Source: Anniella stebbinsi
Taxonomy: Eukaryota > Chordata > Lepidosauria > Squamata > Anniellidae
Assembly: GCA_029215795.1 (NCBI GenBank)
Contig: JARDYH010000001.1
Span: 197,973,654-198,037,653 of the forward strand
Reading direction: 5' to 3'
Length of the DNA: 64,000 nucleotides
Shown here: piece after piece, positions 46,295 to 58,020 of the stretch
Position numbering within the stretch: position 1 is the first letter of the stretch
How the letters are laid out: the number at the start of each line of letters is the position of its first letter
Notes under the pieces: generated by a model
The model's input: the letters and a program-made list of their open reading frames with translations, nothing else
What the model was told of the DNA's origin: nothing
Database searches by the model: none
Program-made: the position numbers and the translations under genes

Positions 46295-46614
46295 TAGGCT
46301 GACCATAAGGAAAGGAGGACAGAGCTCATGTAACTTTAACAGTTGTAGAGAAAAGGGAATTTCAGCCAGTGTCATTTGTATGAAATTAGTTCCTGGTGAA
46401 GTTCCCTCTTCATCACAACAGTTAAAGGTGCAGGCACTATACTAGAGTGACCATATACAAAAGAAGGCAGGGCCCCTGCACCTTTAACTGTTGCGAGGAA
46501 GAAGGAATTTCACCAGGAACTAATTGCATACAAATGACTCTGGCTGAAATTCTCTTTTCTCTACAACTGTTAAAGTTACATGAGCCCTGAACTGGATTTT
46601 ATCTGGTCAGCCTA
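46295..46614. mobile_element. 320-bp palindromic hAT-type MITE, copy 6, perfect target duplication
   Basis: Flanked by TTCAAACC on both sides (46287-46294 and 46615-46622), a perfect 8-bp duplication. The left end is the TAGGCTGACCATA type and the right end the GGATTTTATCTGGTCAGCCTA type, so the ends come from two subfamilies. Confidence 0.88.
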
Positions 46615-47619
46615 TTCAAACCAGATCTGTTCAGGATCAGTGGCTAAAACAGGTGTCCTTCAGCTTAAAATGACATTCTAGTCAGAACAGACATTAGCCA
46701 AAATTGTTTCTCAAAAGTTGTAAAAATTTTATTGCCTTTCAAAGTACTAGACAGGTTTAAGGATTTTATTTGCCACTTTCACAGACTCGCAGCCTGCATT
46801 TTTAAAATTACCAAAAATACCCCCTCTCCCTTCCCCCCCGCCAATTTTCAAAAAGGAAAGGGAATCCTAGTAATACAAAAATAAATGCAGTTCATTGTGT
46901 AATTTATTGGCAAAATACATTAAAATGATTACCTTTAGTTTGTTGCTTTTCCTCTCTGGTTTAACAAATTGAGTTGCATACAAAAGTCCAGTTCCCTTCT
47001 CTGCTTCCTTCAAATGAATTTCTTTACCACCAGTTTGCATTTGCTTGTATTCAACACTTTTTATGCTCCATTAGGTTTGCGTTGATGCAAAAAGGCCAGG
47101 GAGGTGCAGGCGGGTCCCATATTGCTCACTTCTGTGTTAAGAACTTGAGCAGACAAATTCCCTTTTCGCTCCATCCCGTCCAGTTTTCTCCCCACACCCA
47201 ACTTGACACAGCAACATCCCTTCTTGTTAGACCATTGTGGTCAGAGGCTGTTTTTTACACTTTTTAAAAATTTACATTTTCAAATGTATACATTTCTGCT
47301 TACATAAGGAGCCCCCTCCCCAAGTATGTAGAAAACACTGCCATTTGGGGGTGACCCTGCTATCAGCTATCTACATTATATATAGGCTGCACTATAACAA
47401 AATGTGCTCTAGATAGTTAACAAAATAAAAATAACTAGTAAAAAGCAAGAGCAATGCAATAAAAATGCAGCATTTAAACATCTTCCTACCCCAGTAGTTC
47501 TTCTAAAGTAAGTGGGTAACATCCAAAATAAGTCCTATTTAGTGTGGAGCAATTAAAATGAATGGGACTTAAGTTTTCCTAAGTTTCATTCATTTCAGTG
47601 GCTTTAATCTAAGTAGGGT

Positions 47620-47620
47620 T

Positions 47621-47656
<36 letters not shown>

Positions 47657-48740
47657 TTATTTCTTACCCGCCTCTCCGTCTGGATTGAGGCGGGGAACAA
47701 CAACATGATAAAATACATAAAACTGATTAAAACATGACACATATTATTAAAACTGCATTAAAACATCCTAAAACATCCTAAAAACATCCTTAAAACATTC
47801 TAAAATTCCACTGAATATGCCGGAAGAGAACAGTCTTTATAGCTTTCTTAAATTCTAAAAGACTGTTAAGTTGACGAGTCTCCTCCGGCAGGTCATTCCA
47901 CAGTCTGGGAGCGGCAGAAGAGAAGGTCCTCTGGGTAACGGTTGTCAGCCTAGTCTTGTCCGACTGCAGTAAGTTCTTCCCAGAGGACCTGAGCGTGCGG
48001 GGCGGATTGTATGGGAGAAGGCGATCCCGCAGGTAACCTGGACCCAAACCATGTAGGGCTTTAAAGGTAATAACCAACACTTTATACTTCGCCCAGAAAC
48101 TAATTGGCAGCCAGTGGAGCGATTTTAAAGCTGGCGTAATATGGTCACTCCTAGATGTACCGGTGACCAACCTGGCTGCCATATTTTGAACTAGTTGAAG
48201 TTTCCGGACTAGGCACAGAGGTCGCCCTATGTACAGCGCATTGCAGAAGTCGAGCCTCGAAGTTACCAGTGCGTGCACTACCATCTTTAGGTCTTCCAAC
48301 TCTAGGAAGGGGCGCAGCTGGCGTACCAGCCGAAGCTGATAGTAGGCACTCCTGGCCGTCGCATCTATCTGGGCTGTCATTTGGAGCGACGGATCCAGGA
48401 GCACCCCCAAGCTGCGAACACAGTCTTTCAGGGGGAGTGTAACCCCATCCAGAACCGGTTGACACACCTCCAAACCCAGGTTGGGGCCTTTGACAGCAAG
48501 CACCTCCGTCTTGTCTGGATTCAGCTTCAGTTTGTTTTTCCTCATCCAGCCCATTACCACCTCCAAGCATTCATTCAGAGGAGACACGCTATCCTTAGCT
48601 GACGCTGTTATCGAAGGCATAGAGAAATATATTTGGGTGTCATCAACATACTGATAGCACCCCGCCCCGTGCCTCCGGATGATCTCTCCCAACGGTTTCA
48701 TATAAATATTAAACAGCATTGGGGAAAGGATGGCACCTTG
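47620..48740 (-). mobile_element. L2-clade LINE, 5'-truncated, with about 300-codon reverse transcriptase C-terminal part
   Basis: A non-LTR retrotransposon on the minus strand. The open frame 48719-47790 holds 309 codons without a stop. It begins in the reverse-transcriptase palm with LFNIYMKPLGEI and the catalytic-site box YVDDTQIY (D-D pair intact). It continues through the thumb (KLKLNPDKTEVL) and the C-terminal region ARLVTGTSR...LHWLPI...ALHGLGPGYL typical of the L2 clade. The 3' UTR (RC of TTTATTTCTTACCCGCC at about 47656) ends in an (ATA)n tail at about 47622-47655. The 5' part (APE endonuclease and RT fingers) is missing, as expected from incomplete target-primed reverse transcription. 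At its truncated end it meets a CR1 tail in the other orientation. The intact frame suggests a fairly recent insertion. Confidence 0.88.
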
Positions 48741-48754
48741 TGTTGAGTGTTACC

Positions 48755-49010
48755 CGTGGTCCTTAAAATGCTCAGGGAATTAGCAGAGAGGAAACACTGG
48801 CATCTATTCTTTAATGTGCTACCTCCAGTATCAGAGGCACGAAGCCTATGTTCTCCTATTACTGGGGAACATAGGCAGGAAGATTTTGTTGCACTCATAT
48901 CCTGTTTATGGGCTTCCAATATGCAGCTGGTTGGCGACTGTGTGAACAGAATGCTAGACTAGATGGACCCTTGGTCTGATCCAGCATGACACTTCTTATG
49001 TTCTTCTGCA
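48755..49010 (+). mobile_element. CR1-type LINE 3' end
   Basis: Terminal block ACTGGGGAACATAGGCAGGA ... GCTAGACTAGATGGACCCTT ... GATCCAGCATGACACTTC on the plus strand, directly against the truncated end of the L2 copy. The two LINEs are arranged head to head. Confidence 0.6.
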
Positions 49011-51435
49011 TAATTCTGTTTGGGCCATTTCTTCCCACCCCACCCTGTGTGCGCATGAAATTAATTGCTCAACAATTCGAAAGGGTTCTATCCTTAAAAG
49101 AAGCCTAAAAATATTTTTTTAAAAAAATATTTTTAAAAGGAGAGGAAGGGCAGGTAGATGTGGGGGAGCATAGCACTTAATTAACCTACTAGGGATGGAA
49201 ATCCTACAGAAGGATACCAGTAACTTGGGGTCTGAGAGTGCACCCAGCGAGTTCACCATAGTGCCTTGAGATCTTGAAGCTACAGTTGTGCTTATCAGTC
49301 CACATAATTGGCAGGGACTGCTTGGAGAAGCTCACAGCCTTTACTACCTGTAATTATGTGCTGGGCCTGGGACATGGGAAGGTTGCCAGCTGCCTGGTGA
49401 TCAAAAGAGTTTAATGTGAAATGGAGTGTGTGCGAGGGATCAATCTCCTGTTTTAGCCCCTTTTTCTTCGTTACTTTGCAGTGCATACATAGTTACTAAG
49501 GCTACAATCCTAGACACATTCCTGGGAGTAAGTCCCATTGAATTCACTGGGTTTCACTTGAAAGTAGACATGTATAGAATTGCACTGTAAATTGCTATAA
49601 ATCTCTCCCTCACTGTATGGCTGCCTCCATATGTACATGGGAGGGGAGATGGTTTTCCCCCCTACAATACAATTACCTAGAAAACAACAATACATTATGA
49701 TATCCTACAGCTGCTGCCTCTTTCTGGGAACGAGAGATAATTTTTATCTTGTGCATTAAGTCCCACTCTTTCTTGTTGCAGCAAGGAGCTTTAAACTGTT
49801 AAAGAAAGGGGAGGAGGGAAATTAAGAGAGCCCTTGGCTACCTTACCAGTGGTGGAGTAGGGCAGGACGTTGCAGCCAAAGTTCAGGGGCCCACAGAAAG
49901 GAGCAGATAATGGGGAAGTCAAACAGGTTTCAGCACCGTGCTGGCAGGAGAATGCAGGGGGGAAGATCAGGGCTGAAGATGCTTGCCACAGCATCTTTTA
50001 TTTTTTTTTCTTATTAAAACAAAACCAAACATCTTGTAGCCAGGGGGCAGCCATGTGGATGATTACAGATGCACACTGTATTATTTTTTACTTTCAAACT
50101 ATATTACCCTTTCCCACAACAAAATTGTACTTAGTCCCATGAAAATATGAGACATTTTGTTTCAGCCAAATTGTGGCCTGGCTATTGTTTGATTTTTATA
50201 TTTTTTGGGCTTCCCTCTAGATGTTGGGGTCCCCCCACCTGCCCCAGGAAGGGCCGGCAGGTGTTTTTTATTGTTTGCTGGTGTTTAATTGTTATATTGT
50301 TTGATTGTGTTTCAATACTGCTGCTTTAGGCACGTTGTAGTACTTTGGAAAGTGCAGGGTACAAAAGTTAAAATTAATGAATGAAAGAGAGGAACCTAAG
50401 AATACAAGTGGGGTAAAACTGATAAATTTCATCAGGCATGCATTATGGGGTTATATTTATTTATTTATTTATTACCTTCTTTGTATTATAAAATAATCCC
50501 AAATTAGGCTACAATCAATAAAACACAATAAAACACGAGAGATTCTCAGTCTGATTGCATGTAATGAGAAGCTATGGTGCCCCCCTCTCGCCACCATGCT
50601 CTGAATATGTTGGCAGGGGTCAACAGGGTTAGCCTGGGGGGCTGGACATGTTGGTGGGCACGCCCCCTGGGGGGCCGGACAGTTTGGTGGGCACGCCCCC
50701 TGCAGGGCGGCCATATTGTCCTCCTTTTTGGTTTCTAAAATATGGCCACCCTAAAAAGACAACCCCCTGAAGAAAGACACCCTTCCTTTTATACATCTTT
50801 CTTTTGACTCCACCTCCAATCTACTAGAAAATTGTTTCCCTGGAAATTGCTAGAGGGAATTTCTTCATGGTTTGCTTATTCTTGGATAGAATCTACACTG
50901 GAGCCCTTTTTTTCTGGCAAAGGCATTGCTGGGCTGGGCTTTTTTCAAGCACAGTTGCTGCTCAATGGGCAGGCTTTAAGGAATATACAGGATAGTATCG
51001 GTTCTGATTACATCGTGATTGAGTGCCCTATACCAGTGCATTGTGTTGTAATTGCAGAATGGGAAAGAGGACAGAGGAGTCTGAAAGGAAGGTAACTTTC
51101 ACTTTTTTTCGCGAAGTGGACTTTGTGGTCCACATTTTTTTCCAGTTTACTTTGGAAGGCAGTGATGTAAAATAACAGGAAATAATGGGTGATATCATTT
51201 CACTGTTGGGGATTTTTTGTGTGTGTTATAGACTAAAAATATGAAATTTCAAAAATAGCTTTTTTAAATAGATGATTACTAAATTTATTTTATTTATTAT
51301 CTTAAAAGTAATTGGTTTCTTACATAACCATATAAAATGTATTTTGTAGGAATCTTAATTTTTTCACGTCATGTCTAAAACATTATTTACTGAATACACG
51401 AGTGGAAAAAACCCCACAGCTTAGCACTATAAACG
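49011..51435. other. Stretch upstream of CD28 without recognised gene
   Basis: Contains the repeat pieces at 49500-49590 and 50575-50745 and an ATTT-rich run at 50453-50475. No exon of a neighbouring gene is recognised. Confidence 0.5.
50575..50745 (+). repeat. Repeat with duplicated GGACA(T/G)TTTGGTGGGCACGC unit
   Basis: Two adjacent units: GGGCTGGACATGTTGGTGGG then CACGCCCCCTGG; GGGCCGGACAGTTTGGTGGG then CACGCCCCCTGC. GGCCATATTGTCCTCCTTTTT follows. An inverted relative is at 13970-14050. Confidence 0.5.
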
Positions 51436-52069
51436 CTATTGAGAATTCAAACATTTTAAATCATTACAAGCACAGATCAAGGCACAAGGCAGTCTGGTGG
51501 CAGAGCACTGACTGCTTGAGGATTTACATGGATTCACTTTGGCACGGCCACATCTGACCAATTCCAGAATAGATTCAGGAGCATATGGAAGTCCGTATGG
51601 AAAGGATTTGTTCAGTTCGTTGTTTGTCCATTTGTGATCCACAGGATCTAGACTTAGTGGATTTTGTTTGGTCACTGATCGCCAGAGGCAAGCTTGGTAA
51701 GGCGCTCTTTTAATGTTTTCTGCAAATGAGTCATTTGTTGGTGCAAGTGAGCATAGATTTGGAGCGCTGGCGCAATCTTTTATTAACTTTGATGGCCCAA
51801 ACCTTCTCCCGAACATCTGACGTTGTGTTCCTGTCATGTTGTCCATAGCATGCAGACATAAATTCTGTTGCTTGTTGTATAATTTTATCCAGCAGAGCAT
51901 TCTCATTCCCAAGCATAGGAAGTGACAATCCTGATAGAACTACATTCAAAACCATGCCTTTACCTATTCCATAGCAACAAGCTGCAGTATCGCACCCAGA
52001 AAGCGCATGTGCTGGTAGAAGTTCTGGAATAATAGATGGATGTCTCTGTACTGTCTTTTCCGTATCCAC
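51436..52069 (-). pseudogene. Decayed XPG-nuclease-like ORF of a DNA transposon (Academ-like?)
   Basis: Two overlapping minus-strand frames (52069-51731 and 51912-51436) make one protein broken by a frameshift at about 51800. The first holds LSGCDTAACCYGIGKG, which resembles the helix-two-turn-helix loop of FEN1/XPG nucleases (GCDY...GIGPK). The second holds AENIKRAPYQACLWRS and NPLSLDPVDHKWT and ends in a cysteine-rich tail (CGRAKVNPCKSSSSQCSATR, then CALICACNDLKC) likely to bind metal. Proteins of this layout recur in vertebrate repeats, and Academ DNA transposons encode an XPG-like nuclease, so I infer a fragment of such an element. The N-terminal part and termini are not seen. It is not host FEN1. 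Confidence 0.55.
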
Positions 52070-52179
52070 CGTGACCCCCTTTCTTTTACTAGAGACTCCA
52101 TTACTACAGAGGTAGAGACTTTATTTTCTGGTAGTAACATAAAAGTAGAATGAACACATCCACATCATCAGATAGAACC

Positions 52180-52295
52180 AGTGCTTTTTCCCCGGTAGAA
52201 CTCACTAGAACTGTGTTCCGGGAACCTTTTCTTCTATTAGTTACTTGCTGGAACTGAGTTCCAACACCTTTTTCTGATTTTAATTTTTTAGTAAG
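52180..52295 (-). repeat. Interspersed repeat with GAACT/AGTTC boxes
   Basis: CCAGTGCTTTTTCCCCGGTA, GAACTGTGTTCCGGGAACC and GCTGGAACTGAGTTCCAACACC: short inverted boxes of a widespread reptile repeat. It lies between the XPG-like remnant and the hAT transposase. Boundaries uncertain. Confidence 0.4.
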
Positions 52296-52531
52296 ATATA
52301 TTTTAGTATTATACTGCCTGGTCTACAACCTTGCTTTAAGGAGTGGATTTAATATTTAGCCTGCACACCAAGACCCTGGTCTCCTAAATAGGGCCTGCAG
52401 CAGTTGGGCAGGACAGCAGCAACATCCAACCTCCAGGCAGCCAGAACCAAGGCCTTCCGTCAGAATCAGGCTGCTTTGTCTCAAGTGATTTAGGGCAATT
52501 CTTTTGTGCAGAAACCGCAACAGCAGGTAAC

Positions 52532-53421
52532 ATGAAAAATATCACAAATTATTTTGCACCTCCTGTGCCCAATCAACAGAAATTTTGTGAAGAAACTGAA
52601 GCAGTAGAATCAAATCCAACCCCAATGACACCTACGTCTTCCTGTGCTGAAGAGAGGAATATAACTACAAATTGGCCCAACAGTTGGTCATCTGAACAAA
52701 TAAATGATTTCTGCCAAACACGTGACTGGTTATGTGCAAAAAAATAAGAAACTTGGTTGCATTCAGTGCCAAAATGTTGGAACACTTGGAGTTGAGAAGA
52801 AAATGGGGATGAAAATATCCACAGAGTGGGCAAATTATGAAATCTCTGCCTGTGAAACGTGAAAGCAGCAGTTGCTTTCTACAGAAAAAATGGTTTGGCC
52901 ATAAAGAAAATTCATATCATAAAGCTGCTGTTACATTAGTGGAAGAAGTTCAGAAGGAAACTCTGGAGAAATTATGTATGAAATCCATCACTCATGAAAG
53001 GGATAGTACAGTAAAGGTATTTCACACAGCATATCAAGTGGCCCCCGAAATCAATCTTTTAATAATTTTGAAGATAAAATTAACTCGCAGACGTCCCTCC
53101 ACTAATGCCTGCAGCAACATTGTCAATCGCATAGCTAGTGAAATGAGAAAGAACTTGATCAAAAGAATTGCGAAATTTAATAGCGGGATCTCCTTAATCA
53201 CCGATGGACCAACTACCATCAGTAAAAAGCTACGTTGATTTTTGTATGTACAGGTTCTTGTCCTAGACAGTGCAAAAAGTGGCCCTGTAAGTTTTGTTCT
53301 TGGCTTGAGAGCACTAATGTCACAGCACGATGAATTTTCAGCTCATTACTCCCAACTTTCTTAAGGGATGACAGAAGAGTACCTTTGGTTTCTGTTGCTT
53401 GTGATGGGGCAGCAGTAAGGG
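52532..53421 (+). pseudogene. hAT transposase (KIAA1586/ZBED-like), N-terminal half, frameshifted
   Basis: From ATG 52532 the frame gives KNITNYFAPP... and stops at 52745. Reading through a one-base shift continues into a TTF-type zinc-finger region (CIQCQNVGTLGV, then MKISTEWANYEISACET). Frame 52837-53238 gives YHKAAVTLVEEVQKETLE, then ISLITDGPTTISKK, which carries the first catalytic Asp. A third frame, 53240-53421, reaches VSVACDGAAV with the second catalytic Asp. At least two frameshifts and a stop make it dead. Immediately after the second Asp a TIR element is inserted (53422). The 3' half is at 61850-62455. Confidence 0.75.
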
Positions 53422-54078
53422 CTCCATCACACCAGCGATTTAGTGCACTCACATGATGCCATGCCTGTTCTGCTGACACCCCATCTCTTCCCCAGCCTTT
53501 TCCGTCTTTTCCTACAATGCCTAAAGTCTGGATTATTTTCCCTAAGCACATTTAATGCACCCTCAAGCCTCTGTGTAGTGCTGTACCTCTCATGCTTTGT
53601 TGGGGGCATGTGCCGTGACGGGAGTCTTGCTGTTGGCTTGAATGGATTGCATCAGGTCCTGGCAGCGATCTCTCCCAGCAGCTGGCTCCAAGCCTCAATA
53701 TAAAACCCAAACCTTGCATCCCAGGCTCGAAAGTGTTTTTTTAAAATCGTACAACGCCCAAATCGCTGCAGAGACAGGATTGTACTCCCTCAATGCCCCC
53801 AAAGAGCCAGACTAAAGGGTTGTTCCATTTTTGCCTGGCAGAAAGGCAGTCTGGTTGCTCATCTGACAGGACCTGTTTGTCTATGTCTTGTTAAAGGTGG
53901 GGGGGGAGGAGCAACCAATGAACTGGAGGGAGAAAGAGAAAGGGTGGAGTGGAAGAACAAACAAGTGAAAGAACAGCATATTCAGGTGAAAGGGACCATA
54001 AGCTTGACGCACTTATACATCAGAGGTAAAAAATGCGGAGGCAAACCGGGTTGGGGGGGGGAATTAGGTGTGATGGAG
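53422..54078. mobile_element. 657-bp TIR element, left copy of an inverted pair
   Basis: Ends CTCCATCACACC and GGTGTGATGGAG. Nearly its whole length is repeated in reverse orientation at 60335-60930. It interrupts the hAT transposase gene. Eight-base flanks AGTAAGGG and (offset by one) TCTAAGAG match at only five positions, so the target duplication is doubtful. No transposase; superfamily probably hAT by analogy with the right copy. Confidence 0.75.
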
Positions 54079-56484
54079 CTCTAAGAGCCGCTCCAGTGAA
54101 GAGCCTGGTGGGGCAGGAGCCAGAGTTTTCCTTGTCCTTGCGTTCTTTTCCATGTGCTGCTGTGTGGCAGGAGGCCCCAGAAGTATAAGAGAAGCTATAC
54201 TTGCTGCCTAGAGGCCTAGTGACAGGAGAAGCAAGAGTCGAGAGACATTCGGAGGACTGCAGCCGGGTACCTTCCTGGCCCTTGCCCCCACCCCCTGCCA
54301 GGTGCTGGTGAGACAGACACTGCCCGGAGGCCTGTTGGTGAAGAGGGAAGGAATGGAGAGACAGCAGAGAGGAGGGACAATCAGAGGGCTAACTCTATAA
54401 CTTTATTTTTAAAGGATAGCAAATGGGGTTGGACTGTTGTATGCAGCTGCATGTTGGATTGATGTCTGAAGCAGGTTTTTAATTTTTAGGGCTTAGTTTC
54501 ATCTTAGCATTATGGGTTAGTGTGTTTTTGATAAGTGATGAATTTCGACATCTGCGTTTGGTGATGGGTTATTGCTTGGCAGCATTCACCTGCTGCATTG
54601 GCTAATGGACATGGTCAGAGTACCTGTTTGGGGAGGTGGAGGAGGAGAGTAGAACCCACTAAGGATGTAACAAACAGCTCAATGTGGTCTTACATTACTA
54701 CTTCTGGTGGTAGAAGGGGAAAGGAGATGCTATTGGTGCAAGAGGAGATAACCAAGAGGGCCAGTTAAAGGAGAAGGCACCAGATGTGCCCATACAAATA
54801 AGCAATGAATCACCACCTGTGGCCTTAAGTACAAACAATGAGACAGTACAGGAAAATGAGTTGTGCATTGAAGACAGAAGCAATAGGAGGCATGTTGAAT
54901 CAATGAAAAACCACCAAAGTCATGATGAGAGCCTCATGGCTTTTTTGACGGATTGCCACCATTAGATGACTTACTAAGGAGGGAGGAGGAAATTCCGGCT
55001 GCATTTCGGGAGTGCGATGAGGTGATCACACAACCGTTCAAGGCGATGGAGGTAGACTCTCAAAAGCATCAATGCAACCTAAGGAACGTAGAATGCTCGG
55101 ATGGGAATAAGGATGATTTCGGCAGGAGCAAAGATGACCTCATTCTCGAAATGCATACTCTGTTAGAGGCCTACGTGCTATAATAGGCACTATAATGGCC
55201 AATATCATGAAGGGATGTTACAGGCAGCCCCTCCAAAGGACTATCTTATAGAAGGGGCCAGATGACCTAAACCACATGAAGAGCATTGTACTGTTGCACA
55301 GCCCCAAGCTGTGGCTCTGCCTGAGGCAAGGAGCAAGCTCAAAGGGGAGAAGTATAGGGGAACGAAGTGCAATTCACGTAAAAGACGAGGAAGCACTTGA
55401 AATCAGAAGAAAGAGCTAAACCCTATGGACAGAACAGTACATTTCAATTTTAAAACATTGTCCAAACGTACAGAAAATAAAGACAAACCTTTCAAAAATA
55501 AGGAAGTAAAAGGGCTTGTCATGCGACAAACAACAGAGAGGGGAAAGGAAATAAGTTTGGCAGAATCTAAGCCAAGACAGCAAGAAGAGGGAATAGCAAT
55601 GAAAGAAGATGTGATACCCGCTCAGAAGTATTAGACCCTTCAGATGAAGGAATTAACAAGAGCGGATTGGAATTGATAGAGAAATGTAGCAGGGAAGGTA
55701 AATGAGGCAGAACAGCTTGCTGAAGTCGAGGATCTGATCTGTTTAAATGGTACATCAGACCAGTGGCAGTGCCAGGAGCGCAAGCACCCCCCCCCAAAAA
55801 AACCAAGGCGCTTGCCACCCCAGTTACCCCAGGGGTAACAGCTAGCCTTGTCGACACTGGGCTATGCAGGCTGTGCCTGCGCTTGCTGTGGGCCAGGGCC
55901 TGTGCTGTTACCTTTGTTGTCATTCTCGTCCTCTGGTTTCAGAGGGGCGAGAGCGAGCCACATGGGCCGGGCTTGCGGCCGCCTTCTCAAAGGCAAAGCT
56001 CAGCTGTTTTAGGGGAGACAGGCAAGAGCACAGTGCTCTGGGCAACCTCTGCCTCCTCTTCAGCCTCTTAGAGCCCTTTCCCCTCATGCAGCATCAGGGA
56101 GCCAGGCAAGCTCAAACACTGGTTGATTTCTGCCGATAATCACCTTCACTTCCCAGCTACTGGTAATAGTATTTTTTTTATACTCCACCACAACTTGTTA
56201 GGGCTATTAGCACTTTCCACTTGCAGACTTTTTAAAAAATGTTGTTACTAAATCCCTGTAAATCTCCAGGCTGAGATTAGTAGCGGGGGAAGAATTTGTG
56301 GGAAGGGGACATTTAAAGCTTTCCAGCCCTTGCTGTTCTCACACACACCCTTGCCCCAAACCCTGCTTTTTGCCCCCACTGGGGAAAAATACACAGTGAA
56401 CTAGTTTCTCTCTTGCTCTCCTGTGTATTTGGTGGGTTGGTTGGGGGTAGCTGCTAGGAGAAGAACTTTAAAAGCAACCTTGCC

Positions 56485-56612
56485 CAACCTGGTGCTGTCT
56501 AGATGATTTGGACCACAACTCCCAGCATTCCTGACTATTGGCCATGCTGGCTAAGGCTGATGGGAGTTTAAGTTCAAAATATCTGGAGAGCACCAGATTG
56601 GGGAAGGCTGGT
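56485..56612. repeat. Palindromic repeat with ACAACTCCCAGCATT, copy 6
   Basis: CAACCTGGTGCTGTCTAGAT, GGACCACAACTCCCAGCATT, GACTATTGGCCATGCTGGC, then ATCTGGAGAGCACCAGATTG. Confidence 0.5.
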
Positions 56613-57419
56613 TTAGAGGAAGAATAGCTGGAAGTGATAGGGTTAAATACCCCTTACCAAAATTCCTTCCTCTCTTCCAAATTGCAACCTTTCGCTTATT
56701 TTCATTAAAACCTTTTTTAAAAGGCAGACCTTTGGGGAAAAGTTTTACATTTTATATTGTAACTTATAATGTGTTTTGTGGTTTTGTTGTGAATCGACCA
56801 AAGAGTTGGTTTGTGTAATTTTTAGAATTTATCACACAATCCTATGCATATTTACTAAGAAATAAGTCCCAATTTACTGCCAATCTGTATTAGGAACCAT
56901 TCTGGGCAAGAAAAGGGTTAATGGGTGTTTTCCCTCCCCTCTTTGCTTTCAACATTGCAAGGGGTTGCTGGGTTGAATTGTTTGTAAATTGGGGCCTAGA
57001 ATCCATTTTGTTTTGCTGTATAATGCATCTCAGTCATATTGTGAACATGTGGTTTTAAAAATCCTTTCTTTCCTTTTCGTGGTGCAGGTTAACACATATT
57101 CCTGGCTAAATTCTTCCTGTTTTATGGGGCACATTTTTTTCTTAAACTTGTGCTTATGTAACCCTTATTTTCTTGCTGCCTCAGTTGGGACACACCCTGG
57201 ATGAATTGGGTGTTTTTTTAAAAAAACACTTTAAAAAAAGAAAGAAAGCCTGCTCTCTATTAGTTCTTGGGAACTTAGTATAGTATGCTGCAATTTTGTA
57301 ACCCAAACTCACTCTCTCTTGCAGTCATTGACTCTTATTTGCCTGCTGCCTAAGTTTGCCTGTGGCTGCACCTTGAAGCATTGGGAAGGCAGCAAGGCAG
57401 CAACATGAGATAGTGCCTC

Positions 57420-58020
57420 CCCCCACCCCCCGGCATTGGCGCTCCTTCCAGCCATCTACAGTGGAAGGAGCACAAATGCAGGCTTTCCTGAAGGCACCGT
57501 TGCTGCCACACCCATTCACCCGAACGCATGTGCTGCAGTCCAGAGGTGCCTGGGAGCATCCATGCCCCCTCTTCCAAGGTTAGTTTATTATTATTATTCA
57601 GCTAGTTTTTGTTCTTTTGCATTTACAGCTAAACGGGGGGAACCAACAAGGGGGGGAACGGAGTGCTCCCACTATGAATATCCACACCCACCCTTTAATT
57701 TTTTAAAAAAAACACACAAGGGTCCGCAAAGGTGCAGAGGTGGTCCAGCAACCGTTTGGCTCACTGGTCCACCCCCTTCCCTGCCCAGCCTATGGTGACC
57801 AATCAGTGGTTGCCATAGGCTGTGGCACACCTCGCAGCAACTCCGGAGCAAGAGTGACAGACAGCAAATGCTGTCATCACCTCGCTCCAAGCTAAAAAAG
57901 TGGGAGTAAGTGCCCGACTTCTTTAAAGCGGAGCTTTGGGGCTTTGCCCCTGGATGGCTTTGGATTGGCAGCTGCATCATGTACATAACCTGTCACCACT
58001 CTGAAACCACCCCAGGGAAA
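57420..58020 (-). repeat. Hairpin repeat family, copy F, inside the LINE
   Basis: Reversed copy: AAGCTAAAAAAGTGGGAGTA, GCCCGACTTCTTTAAAGCGG, GGGGCTTTGCCCCTGGATGG, then a weak hairpin at about 57953-58010. GGTGACCAATCAGTGGTTGC matches ACCACTGATTGGTCACC of copy A. Confidence 0.55.

Noticed and set aside
51436..52069. Host FEN1/XPG-type DNA repair gene.
   Set aside because: Frameshifted, intronless, with a transposon-type cysteine-rich tail and surrounded by mobile elements.
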